Origin: Deltaproteobacteria bacterium UBA1386
GTDB taxonomy: Bacteria; Desulfobacterota; Syntrophorhabdia; Syntrophorhabdales; Syntrophorhabdaceae
Assembly (NCBI GenBank): GCA_002305765.1
Contig: DBQU01000115.1
Location: 1-10,186, forward strand
Length of the DNA: 10,186 nt
Direction: 5' to 3'
The translations under genes were made by a program, and so were the position numbers. This document shows, in pieces, positions 1 to 6,128 of the stretch; positions within the stretch are counted from its first letter, which is position 1, and every line of letters begins with the position of its first letter. The notes below the pieces were generated by a model. That model ran no database searches, was not told the origin of the DNA, and saw nothing but the letters and a program-made list of their open reading frames with translations.

Positions 1-1848
1 CCTGATCAGCTCGTCAATGCCGTACTCGTGAGATGCCTTCCATGTGCAGACCGGTTTCCACGTGACCGTTCCGTCGGTGACTGTCCCGGTTTCAGACCAG
101 GCCGGTTGGATGGTACCGCTTGTTCCGGCATTTGAAGCAAGATAATAGCATTTGTTATAGTATCCATTGCTTGCCGTGGGCCTGATAAGATCATTGACCG
201 CGTAAGCGGTCGATGCGGTCCAGGAGGGATCACAGGTTTGTATCCATGATTTTATTTGATAGGTTCCCGTCGTGCTGTTTCGAACCACCTCCATCCTGTA
301 GGCATATGTGCGATTCACCGTTGAGGAGCTTGCCGTATCTGCCAGCCAGGTGGTCGGGTTGGCCAAGCTTGTGTAATAACTGTCGCTTAACGTTGCGGGT
401 GTGGAAGGTCTTCTGTTTGTCGGGCCGGTGTTTGCTGTGCTGTCCCCCGCGTTGGTCCCGGTAATGGTCGTGTGTTTGTTATCATCGTAGGTACGGGAGT
501 TTGTGGCGTAATTAAGGGATATCAGAGGTGAACCGTAAGAGGCTGCATTTTGCCACCTTGCCTGGTTGTCAATGCACGCGAATCCGGACAGAACACAGTC
601 TTTCCAGTCCGGTTCCGATAAACCAGTCGCCTGGGTTCCAGATCTTGACTCCCGGAAAAAGTATCCGTTAGCTGAAGTAGGTATATAAGAAGCGCTTGGA
701 GCAATAACCTCACCCTGACTATAGCTCGTTGGCCATGCCCTCCACGAACACTCCTGCCATTGCACACCCGATTCCGCAACAGTGCTGCCTTTTCCTGAAG
801 GCCAGCCTGGCTCGGTTGTCCCTGTCGCCAGGTCGCCCAACGATCTATACAGATAGGTATTCCCTCCAGCCGTTCCGTAGACTACCGTATTGGCAAGGAA
901 AGAAAACGAACTCATCCATCTGGTGTAAGCATCCTTGCAGCCAATTCTATCATCATCGCCCCAGAAGACATATGCCATATGCTGTTCGTTTGAAGGGTCG
1001 CACCTACCACTGCAGGAATCGGTGCAACCTGTTGTGTTCGAATAGATGTCAAACTCGACGGCAAACTTTGGCGGTCTCAAACCTTTTCCGGCGCCATCCA
1101 CGAATGAGGTGATGTAACCGCCACTGTATGACCGCGAATCACCGCCATATGCCATGAGCTCTCCCATCTGGCTATCGCCGCCGATAGAAGTCGCGGTGTT
1201 GTTACTATTGTTGCCGGAGGTTACTGCAAAGGTAAAACCATCACCCGTGGAGCCAGGGGCATACTGAAACACGAAATAGGCCCTGAAACCGCTTCCGAAA
1301 TCACAAACCCCATCCACGCAATTCCCGGCGGTACTGTTCCCGCCATACCAAACAGCGCCGGCAGTGTTTTGTGTCTTAAGGCCAAGGTGTATTATGCCGG
1401 TCTTGTCCACGGCGACCGATCGACCGGTCGTCGATTCCACCACCTTGAAACTGGCCATGGACAGAGAGGAACTGACATCGGGGATCTTCGAATATCGGTT
1501 AAAATTTGAAAGAGTTATTCTTTGTGTGGTTCCCTGATACGTGCCATCAACGGTCAGAACATCCCCATTTTCATTCAGACTCGAGCTGAATGAGCCTTCG
1601 TTGGGGTTGTCCGGATCAAAAGGCATGTTACTAACGTTCACGTTATTTCCTTCTGATGCGAAACGTATCGCCCATTCAACACCTGCTCTGGCTATCATGG
1701 TAGCGCGTTGGCCGTTGAGCAAAAGCGTGAAGCCTTGTTGCTTTGAACTCACCATAGATACGAAGGCGGCGCCAAGAATCGCTATCACCGTCATGGCGAT
1801 AACGAGGATGACAAGCATACTGCCTTTATCGTTATTGAATCGTTTCAT
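1..1848 (-). CDS. MshP/PilX-like minor pilin fused to a lectin-like adhesin region (partial, C-terminus outside window)
   Basis: I read this frame directly from the reverse complement. It is open from ATG 1848 to the window edge, giving 616 residues with no stop. The N-terminus MKRFNNDKG is followed by a hydrophobic segment (about residues 10-32) and then by GQRATMIARAGVEWAI (about 45-60). The ARAGVEW pattern is typical of MshP/PilX-type pilins. If cleaved after Gly9, mature position 5 is Ile, not Glu. Residues about 170-275 (GDGFTFAV at 202, FAVEFDIYSN at 262) and about 514-537 (YRMEVVRN, TYQIKSWI) resemble an L-type/concanavalin-like lectin. Trp/Tyr-rich repeats lie at about 320-370, 375-431 and 548-600, and another begins at about 602. 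Many cysteines suggest a disulfide-stabilised extracellular protein. Its start overlaps the end of the upstream MshO-like gene by 17 bp. Likely role: pilus-tip adhesin combining MshP and MshQ functions. The pilin N-terminus is fairly sure. The lectin fold is inferred from motifs only. Confidence 0.8.
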   Translation of the reverse strand, partial: MKRFNNDKGSMLVILVIAMTVIAILGAAFVSMVSSKQQGFTLLLNGQRATMIARAGVEWAIRFASEGNNVNVSNMPFDPDNPNEGSFSSSLNENGDVLTVDGTYQGTTQRITLSNFNRYSKIPDVSSSLSMASFKVVESTTGRSVAVDKTGIIHLGLKTQNTAGAVWYGGNSTAGNCVDGVCDFGSGFRAYFVFQYAPGSTGDGFTFAVTSGNNSNNTATSIGGDSQMGELMAYGGDSRSYSGGYITSFVDGAGKGLRPPKFAVEFDIYSNTTGCTDSCSGRCDPSNEQHMAYVFWGDDDRIGCKDAYTRWMSSFSFLANTVVYGTAGGNTYLYRSLGDLATGTTEPGWPSGKGSTVAESGVQWQECSWRAWPTSYSQGEVIAPSASYIPTSANGYFFRESRSGTQATGLSEPDWKDCVLSGFACIDNQARWQNAASYGSPLISLNYATNSRTYDDNKHTTITGTNAGDSTANTGPTNRRPSTPATLSDSYYTSLANPTTWLADTASSSTVNRTYAYRMEVVRNSTTGTYQIKSWIQTCDPSWTASTAYAVNDLIRPTASNGYYNKCYYLASNAGTSGTIQPAWSETGTVTDGTVTWKPVCTWKASHEYGIDELIR

Positions 1849-2431
1849 AATAGTTGCCGCCAAATGACCTGCCAGTTTCACCGTAGCTGCTGTCGTAGTT
1901 GTTCGGAATAACCGTTGTTCTCAGCACAAAAGGAGGGATGGAGGGATCGCTAAGACTGGTTAGTTTGAGTTCAACCGTGATGGTTTCCTGGCCGGTGCCA
2001 GTAGGGGGATTCCTTGTTACTCTAAACCCGTAGTCGGTTGCGTCTGCTGGTATATTTATGTTGCTACCAACAAGAATAAACTCACCCGAGTTTTCGTTCC
2101 TAACCAAATCTCTGCCACTCTGTTTAAAAGTTACTTCTTTGGCGGAGCGGTAAGGATGCGCTGGTGTGTTGAACTTCAATACGCTCGACCATGATGGATA
2201 CTGCGGGACGTCTGTTGTGCTAATGACAGTCGCATCACTCAACTCCCGGGTGATCCGCTCCATAATACAGGCGCCGTCCGCGTAGAGGGGGCTCTGTTCC
2301 TTGACGAGCCTGTAAGTTCGTATGGCATTGTCCATAAAAGAGAAAGTGAATATGCCGAGAATAGAGAGTACGACTATTACCGTAACGAGTTCTATAATAG
2401 TAAAGCCTTTATTTTCACTCCAGATCATCAT
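1832..2431 (-). CDS. MshO/GspJ/PilW-like type IV pseudopilin
   Basis: This 199-residue protein is a minor pilin or initiation-complex subunit processed by the prepilin peptidase. The short leader MMIWSENKG is followed by FTIIELVTVIVVLSILGIF. Cleavage would fall after Gly9, with Phe1 and Glu5 in the mature protein and a hydrophobic N-terminal helix that serves as membrane anchor and polymerisation helix. Downstream, ACIMERITRELSDATVI resembles the alpha-helical segment of GspJ/PilW/MshO proteins (M.ritreLr.A pattern). The rest is beta-rich. The start ATG 2431 overlaps the TGA of the MshD-like gene by 4 bp (ATGA), so translation is probably coupled. A second ATG lies one codon later at 2428. 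Its 3' end overlaps the lectin-fusion gene by 17 bp. Third position in a C-D-O-P order supports the MshO assignment. Prepilin class is certain, exact subunit name less so. Confidence 0.85.
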   Translation of the reverse strand: MMIWSENKGFTIIELVTVIVVLSILGIFTFSFMDNAIRTYRLVKEQSPLYADGACIMERITRELSDATVISTTDVPQYPSWSSVLKFNTPAHPYRSAKEVTFKQSGRDLVRNENSGEFILVGSNINIPADATDYGFRVTRNPPTGTGQETITVELKLTSLSDPSIPPFVLRTTVIPNNYDSSYGETGRSFGGNYYETIQ

Positions 2432-2862
2432 GGCATGTTCGGTCTTCTCGTGATAATGATTGAGATCTCATCAATTAGTAGGTCAGAATGCTTGACTGTT
2501 ACGGTGACCCTTTTATAATAACTGCTCGTCGGGGATTTTGTGCTTAAGTCAAAGGGATTGATCGTCTCAATACGGCACGCGGTCTTGTACGTGTCGTCAG
2601 AGGCCCATTCTATTCTAAAATCAGAATCAACAGGAGAAGAAGTGGTATAGCATGATAAGTTCCCTGCTGTAACGTTATCATACGGCGTACTCGTGATCTC
2701 TGCCATTCTCTTGTCAGCATAGAATCTCGCCTTCACATAATAATCCGGTCTTGAATAATTGCTCATGACACTTGTGAATGCGATCATGGAAGCAGGCAAA
2801 AAGATCGCGCCGATTATTATGAACATAACAAGTTCGATCAGCGTAAAGCCTCTGTTGTTCAT
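2428..2862 (-). CDS. MshD-like type IV pseudopilin
   Basis: The protein has a class III prepilin signal, MNNRG|FTLIELVMFIIIGAIFL, giving a five-residue leader, Phe1 and Glu5, then about 140 residues without recognisable motifs. The helix continues into a segment with RFYADKRMAEI, typical of MshD/GspI-type proteins where this helix faces neighbouring subunits. Three cysteines lie in the globular part. I chose ATG 2862, one base after the TAG of the MshC-like gene. A TTG at 2871 would add three residues (MTR) and overlap the upstream stop by 8 bp, and it has a better-spaced GGGGA upstream, so it stays a real alternative. The 3' end overlaps the MshO-like gene by 4 bp. By analogy with MSHA and type II secretion, it should belong to the tip complex with its three neighbours. 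Assignment to MshD rests on gene order. Confidence 0.83.
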   Translation of the reverse strand: MNNRGFTLIELVMFIIIGAIFLPASMIAFTSVMSNYSRPDYYVKARFYADKRMAEITSTPYDNVTAGNLSCYTTSSPVDSDFRIEWASDDTYKTACRIETINPFDLSTKSPTSSYYKRVTVTVKHSDLLIDEISIIITRRPNMP

Positions 2863-2863
2863 C

Positions 2864-3319
2864 CTAGTCAATGATTGTTTTCCCCGTGGAAGCGTAAACC
2901 TTGATCGTCTGTCCTCCTGCCGTCTTGCCCCACGACAGGTCTATCGTGCCAGAATTGTCCGGTTCTCCAATCGAGTTGAATGTTATTGGACCGGCAAAGG
3001 CAAAGGTGGTCCCTGTCACTTTCACATTACCGGGCAGTTTCTTTCGCGCTCCTGCCACAGTGTATACGCCGTAGTCGCCTGCATCAACACGCAGTTCGAT
3101 GGCCTGTTTAGTTCTCATCCCCATCGCCCGCATCTGCACATACTGTATGTCCGCGATGAGCTGGTCGGCGGCTATGGAACTGTAGTCGCTTATGGCGAAT
3201 GGGTTCTTGATGATGATGGAGGCGCTGAGCAGACTCAGGGCCACGATGACGACGACAAGCTCTATCGACGTGAAACCTTTTCCTCTTGTCCGCGTCGGGT
3301 TTATCCTGCCTTTCTTCAT
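2864..3319 (-). CDS. MshC/GspH/FimT-like type IV pseudopilin
   Basis: This 151-residue protein has a basic leader, MKKGRINPTRTRGKG, cleavable after Gly15, followed by FTSIELVVVIVALSLLSASI with Glu5 and a hydrophobic helix. The following stretch, AADQLIADIQYVQMRAM, matches the GspH/FimT pattern (a..l...l..aR..A) in which the helix leads into a beta-sheet domain. The C-terminal half has alternating beta-like segments, ending IKVYASTGKTIID. The ATG at 3319 overlaps the stop of a short upstream frame (ATGA). AGAGAGGG sits very close to the start and is a suboptimal ribosome-binding site, consistent with coupling to upstream translation. It is the first clear gene of the minus-strand pilin operon. 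In MSHA loci mshC leads mshD-mshO-mshP, which matches the order here. Confidence 0.85.
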   Translation of the reverse strand: MKKGRINPTRTRGKGFTSIELVVVIVALSLLSASIIIKNPFAISDYSSIAADQLIADIQYVQMRAMGMRTKQAIELRVDAGDYGVYTVAGARKKLPGNVKVTGTTFAFAGPITFNSIGEPDNSGTIDLSWGKTAGGQTIKVYASTGKTIID

Positions 3320-3498
3320 CCCTCTCTGACTATCTCCCCCTGTTCTTCTTTCAACCCTGCGATCTCGTCTATACCGGACAGCAGGTTCTTCAGGACCCGG
3401 GAGCTAACGGGCTCCGGTTTTTGCGCCCCTTCCGTGTTCGTAAAGGTCTCTTGTATACCATGCATACAGAGCATACCCGTCATCGCAGATTGTGTCAA
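3316..3498 (-). CDS. Possible 60-codon leader gene upstream of the pseudopilins (uncertain)
   Basis: A TTG-initiated frame of 60 codons ends in a TGA that overlaps the ATG of the MshC-like gene by 4 bp, an arrangement common in coupled operons. The C-terminal half (VLKNLLSGIDEIAGLKEEQG) is charged and helical-looking. There is no signal peptide, membrane segment or family motif I recognise. The start is doubtful: the TTG at 3498 is also the first triplet of a consensus -35 box (TTGACA). If that promoter is used, the frame could only begin at ATG 3465, almost at the transcript start, leaving 49 codons. It may be a small regulatory protein, the remnant of a larger gene, or chance. No function assigned. 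Confidence 0.3.
   Translation of the reverse strand: MTQSAMTGMLCMHGIQETFTNTEGAQKPEPVSSRVLKNLLSGIDEIAGLKEEQGEIVREG
3470..3498 (-). promoter_or_regulatory. Candidate sigma70 promoter for the minus-strand pilin operon
   Basis: On the minus strand TTGACA (3498-3493) is followed after exactly 17 nt by TATGCT (3475-3470). The -35 box is perfect and the -10 matches four of six positions. Predicted transcription start is near 3463, about 145 nt before the ATG of the MshC-like gene. No better candidate was found between the TA promoter and the pilin genes. Sequence match only. Confidence 0.4.
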
Positions 3499-3535
3499 TG
3501 TGCTTGAAATGGGAAACAGGAAAGGGGACGATTTC

Positions 3536-3564
3536 TTGACTCAAATGGAAATGTACAGTAATAT
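3536..3564 (+). promoter_or_regulatory. Sigma70 promoter of the toxin-antitoxin operon
   Basis: TTGACT (3536-3541), a 17-nt spacer and TAATAT (3559-3564) form a strong sigma70-type promoter. Predicted start of transcription is about 3571, giving a leader of roughly 30 nt before the antitoxin ATG. GTAC operator cores flank the -10 box on both sides, so bound repressor would occlude RNA polymerase. Confidence 0.7.
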
Positions 3565-3587
3565 GTACTCTACAAAGTACTTTGTAG
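3552..3587. promoter_or_regulatory. Operator of the TA module: three GTAC-centred sites at 12-bp spacing
   Basis: TGTACA lies at 3552-3557, TGTACT at 3564-3569 and AGTACT at 3576-3581, so the GTAC cores begin at 3553, 3565 and 3577, exactly 12 bp apart. The last is the centre of a perfect 18-bp palindrome, CTACAAAGTACTTTGTAG (3570-3587). The E. coli YefM-YoeB operator is also built from palindromes with a TGTACA core 12 bp apart (established, from memory). With a Phd/YefM antitoxin encoded next door, this is very probably the autoregulatory operator. Binding itself is inferred. Confidence 0.72.
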
Positions 3588-3600
3588 TAGAGAGGTGAGC

Positions 3601-3873
3601 ATGGAAACATTACCGATGATGGAGGCGCGGAGGAAGTTGACGTCACTGCCTGAGGAATTGGAAGGCCGCATGGAAGATAATGCCATTGCCGTTACCCGCA
3701 GGGGCAAGCCGGTTCTTGCCATTATGAGCTGGGAGCTGTTTGAGGCTATCTATGAGACGCTGGAGATCATGGGTGATGAACAGTTGATGACATCCCTGCG
3801 CCAGGGCATAAGAGAGGCGAGGGAAGGGAAGACGGTCTCCTGGGATGTTGCCAAAAAGGAGATCGAGGGTTGA
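3601..3873 (+). CDS. Phd/YefM-family antitoxin
   Basis: This 90-residue protein is predicted to neutralise the adjacent RelE/ParE-type toxin and to repress its own operon. The N-terminal half shows the Phd/YefM DNA-binding fold pattern: MMEARRKLTSLPEEL (recruitment helix), AIAVTRRGKPVLAIMSWELFEAIYETLEI (beta hairpin and following helix; the RRGKPVLAIMSWELFE segment is diagnostic). The C-terminal third, REAREGKTVSWDVAKKEIEG, is charged, as expected of a tail that wraps around the toxin. I chose ATG 3601, five bases after GAGG in AGAGGTGAGC. A GTG at 3595 lies inside that ribosome-binding site and is unlikely. The toxin gene overlaps by 4 bp, which favours translational coupling. GTAC-type operator sites sit at the promoter. 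It separates the divergent pilus arms and has no obvious functional link to them. Confidence 0.88.
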   Translation: METLPMMEARRKLTSLPEELEGRMEDNAIAVTRRGKPVLAIMSWELFEAIYETLEIMGDEQLMTSLRQGIREAREGKTVSWDVAKKEIEG

Positions 3874-4202
3874 GGTACGGGATCGAGATCACGCCCGCGG
3901 CCCTTGAAATGCTCAAAGGAATGAAGGACCGCCGCATTGTGCGGCAGATCGTGCAAAGGATCGACCGGCTGGGGGACGATCCCGAAAAGCAGGGCAAACC
4001 ATTGCTCGGAGAATTGAGTGGTTATCGCAGCGTACGTGCGGCCGGCCAGCAGTACCATGTCATTTACAGGATTCAGGACACCTCCATCATTGTTGTTATC
4101 GCAGCCGTCGGCATACGAAAGCAAGGCGACAAGAAAGATATCTACAAGCTGGTCCGGAAGATGATCCAGCTCAACCTCATAGAGCCATCTTCCGAGACGT
4201 GA
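3870..4202 (+). CDS. RelE/ParE-superfamily toxin
   Basis: This 110-residue protein starts at TTG 3870 within the antitoxin stop region (TTGA overlap). The start is supported by MRYGIEITPAALEMLKGM, the usual RelE/ParE opening in which a beta strand leads into the first helix. VRQIVQRIDRLGDDPEKQGKPL is the helical pair, and LSGYRSVRAAGQQYHVIYRI plus IIVVIAAVGIRKQGDKKDIY is the beta-sheet core. The VGIRK...DIY ending is characteristic. RelE members cleave ribosome-bound mRNA, ParE members poison gyrase, and the sequence alone does not settle which. The Arg in GIRK aligns with RelE Arg81, while the position corresponding to RelE Arg61 appears to be His in QYHVIYRI, so the catalytic set is not canonical. 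The last about 15 residues run past the usual family end. Length is slightly longer than most (85-100). Confidence 0.86.
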   Translation: MRYGIEITPAALEMLKGMKDRRIVRQIVQRIDRLGDDPEKQGKPLLGELSGYRSVRAAGQQYHVIYRIQDTSIIVVIAAVGIRKQGDKKDIYKLVRKMIQLNLIEPSSET

Positions 4203-4308
4203 AGAAGGCTTCAAGTTCCAGTTTCCAAGTTCCAGGGGATAATGCGAACCGCCTCCATTCCTGCCCGACCGAAGGATGTGCAGCAAGCAGGGAGCGGGTA
4301 TTTTAGTG
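4203..4308. other. Intergenic stretch with a 14-bp tandem direct repeat
   Basis: AAGTTCCAG occurs at 4213-4221 and again at 4227-4235 with a 14-bp period (CAAGTTCCAGTTTC then CAAGTTCCAGGGGA). No terminator hairpin with a T-run is visible after the toxin, so TA transcription may read into the pilus operon. Nothing else is recognisable here. Confidence 0.45.
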
Positions 4309-4337
4309 TTGACATATTTTCGTGAAAACCATATAAA
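4309..4337 (+). promoter_or_regulatory. Strong sigma70 promoter for the pilus assembly operon
   Basis: TTGACA (4309-4314), a 17-nt spacer and TATAAA (4332-4337) differ from consensus at one base. It lies in an AT-rich block (18 G/C in bases 4321-4380). Predicted start is about 4344, giving a leader of about 150 nt before the PilM-PilN gene. It is the only promoter seen for the five-gene right arm, whose genes overlap or abut. Confidence 0.72.
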
Positions 4338-4343
4338 AGAACT

Positions 4344-4493
4344 TATAATTATGGGAATTATCGGCAGATATGGTCAAATATTGATTAGCCACCTTGGGAT
4401 ATATCAGCAACTATTTGATATCACTGCTCTTTATGGTATTAGTACCACTTGCGGCATGAGACCGGTCATACCGTTTCCGTCAGATAGTACGGG
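4344..4493 (+). other. Leader of the pilus assembly operon, AT-rich, function unknown
   Basis: This untranslated or partly translated leader contains GATATATC at 4399-4406, a near-palindrome GGTATTAGTACC and GACCGGTC, but I could not build a convincing riboswitch or attenuator. It does not show the conserved GEMM (cyclic-di-GMP) core, which I looked for because such switches often sit before deltaproteobacterial pilus genes. A frame from ATG 4351 stays open through the leader and ends at 4497, overlapping the next start. It has no clear ribosome-binding site. Confidence 0.4.
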
Positions 4494-6128
4494 GTGAGTT
4501 TGGATATCCTTGGTGTGGATATAGGGACCGTCAGCGTCAAGTACGTGCGGTGCAAGGGCTCGGCGGGCAACAGCGTTATCACCTCGCAGGGTGATTATCC
4601 CTACAAGGGGGATTTCGAGGACCTAAAGCTCATCCTCGAAGATATCCGGATGAAGGAAGGCACGGACCTGGAAGTGGCCGTGGGTGTCTCGTCCCCGGAT
4701 ATTATCAAGAAGACCTTCACCATACCTATTCTCCCGAAAAAAGAACAACGGGACGCCCTCAACTGGACATCCGCGAAGGTCCTTTCCATGTCCCTCGATG
4801 ACATGGTGTACGAGCACATGATGCTGGGAAGAATGGAAGAAAAGGGGGTCATGAAGGACGAGGTCCTCTTTGTCGGGACCTCGAAGGGATTTATCCAGCG
4901 AATTCAATCCGCTTTTCAGCACGCCGGTTTCCGGGACGTCGTTCTTGTCACCGACATCGCCTTCGCCTATGTGTACGCGCTGGGGGAGGTAGGTGAAAGG
5001 TCCGTTGCCGTGGTCGATATCGGAGGAAGACAGACGGGGCTCTACATCGCGAACGGACGCCGTCTCATGTTTGCCCGGGAGATTCTTACGGCCTCGGAGA
5101 GTTTTTCCGACGCCCTTATGAGCGGACCTGGGTTGTCCTATGATGAGGCTGAGCAGTACAAGCGCGAAAGGGGTTTCGATGCAGAGCTAACGGAGATACT
5201 CAAGATACCCTTCGAGCGCCTTGCCGGCGAGGTCCAGCGCACCTTCAGCGTCTACAACCAGCATTACCCCGACAAGGCCGTCACCCAGGTGTATGTGACG
5301 GGACGGGGCGCGAATATTCCCAGGTTCATGGAAAGACTCGAGGAGATGCTGGTGGAGCAGGTGGACCGTCTTGCGACGCTGCACCCCATCGAGGAGAAAT
5401 ACATCCCTGCCCAGGCGTTGTGCATGAACCTCGATGTCCTGCCCAATCTCCTGCCGGAAGGGGCGAAGAGGCGCGAGACGAGCAAGATCCTCAAGCGCTT
5501 CGCAATGCTGGGCACGGTGATGATCGCCGCGGTCCTGATCCTTCTCTCCCTTGGGATGTGGCGTACCTCAATGAACGCCGACCTGAGGCTGAAGGCCGAG
5601 AAAGGTACGCTGGAGCAGATCAAGAAAGGCATCGAGGGCCTGGGGCTCAAGACGGTCAAAACGTTCATGGACCCCGGAGATATCAGTTTCATACGCAACG
5701 AGATCCAGAAGAAGGACGTTACCTTCGTGACGCTCCTCAAATATCTCTCGTCGAAGACCCCGAGCGGCGTCTACCTCAAATCGATAGAATTCGGGAAGCC
5801 GTTCCCGGTCGATGCCTCTGCGGCGCCCGGGCAGGCTCAACAGGCTTCTGGCTCTGCGCCCCCACCAACCCCTCCGGCGAAGACGACCGAGGCGAGGGGG
5901 GATGAAGGGCAGAAACTCTCAGAGAACGAATATCCACTGATATTGAGGGGATACATTTTCGCCGATGCCGATGCCCTGGAGCTCACATTCTTTGATTTTG
6001 TGCTGTCCCTTAACGGTTCGGGTTTTATACGCCAGGTCGAGGTTCTGGACAAGCAAAGCAAGATGGTGCGGGGAAGAGCAGTGATGGAATTTGCGTTGTC
6101 CGCGAGGTGCGCGAAACATGAGCTATAA
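4494..6128 (+). CDS. PilM-PilN fusion (MshI-like), type IV pilus inner-membrane assembly protein
   Basis: This 544-residue protein joins two subunits of the alignment complex that are usually separate. Residues 1 to about 312 are PilM: an actin-like/FtsA-type ATPase with phosphate-1 motif DIGT (9-12), VVDIGG (173-178) and YVTGRGANIP (from 267). Residues from about 313 are PilN. LDVLPNLLPEG keeps the NLLP motif (318-321) that in separate PilN proteins binds PilM in the cytoplasm. A membrane helix follows at about 336-356, then a short coiled-coil-like stretch and a periplasmic domain split by a Pro/Ala/Gln-rich insert (about 440-470). GTG 4494 gives the longest form. TTG 4500, five bases after GGGG, is an equally good start, as the protein then begins at LDILGVDIGT. 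The 3' end overlaps the PilO-like gene by 11 bp. MshI in MSHA systems is the PilM-type partner. Confidence 0.88.
   Translation: MSLDILGVDIGTVSVKYVRCKGSAGNSVITSQGDYPYKGDFEDLKLILEDIRMKEGTDLEVAVGVSSPDIIKKTFTIPILPKKEQRDALNWTSAKVLSMSLDDMVYEHMMLGRMEEKGVMKDEVLFVGTSKGFIQRIQSAFQHAGFRDVVLVTDIAFAYVYALGEVGERSVAVVDIGGRQTGLYIANGRRLMFAREILTASESFSDALMSGPGLSYDEAEQYKRERGFDAELTEILKIPFERLAGEVQRTFSVYNQHYPDKAVTQVYVTGRGANIPRFMERLEEMLVEQVDRLATLHPIEEKYIPAQALCMNLDVLPNLLPEGAKRRETSKILKRFAMLGTVMIAAVLILLSLGMWRTSMNADLRLKAEKGTLEQIKKGIEGLGLKTVKTFMDPGDISFIRNEIQKKDVTFVTLLKYLSSKTPSGVYLKSIEFGKPFPVDASAAPGQAQQASGSAPPPTPPAKTTEARGDEGQKLSENEYPLILRGYIFADADALELTFFDFVLSLNGSGFIRQVEVLDKQSKMVRGRAVMEFALSARCAKHEL

Noticed and set aside
2759..3598. 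279-codon plus-strand frame opposite the pseudopilins
   Set aside because: It lies antisense to two clear prepilin genes and ends at the antitoxin promoter. No domain and no promoter were seen.
4207..4240. CRISPR-like repeat
   Set aside because: Only two 9-bp copies 14 bp apart with no spacers. A short tandem duplication.
4344..4493. GEMM cyclic-di-GMP riboswitch in the assembly operon leader
   Set aside because: None of the conserved GEMM core elements could be found. The leader is AT-rich with only short palindromes.
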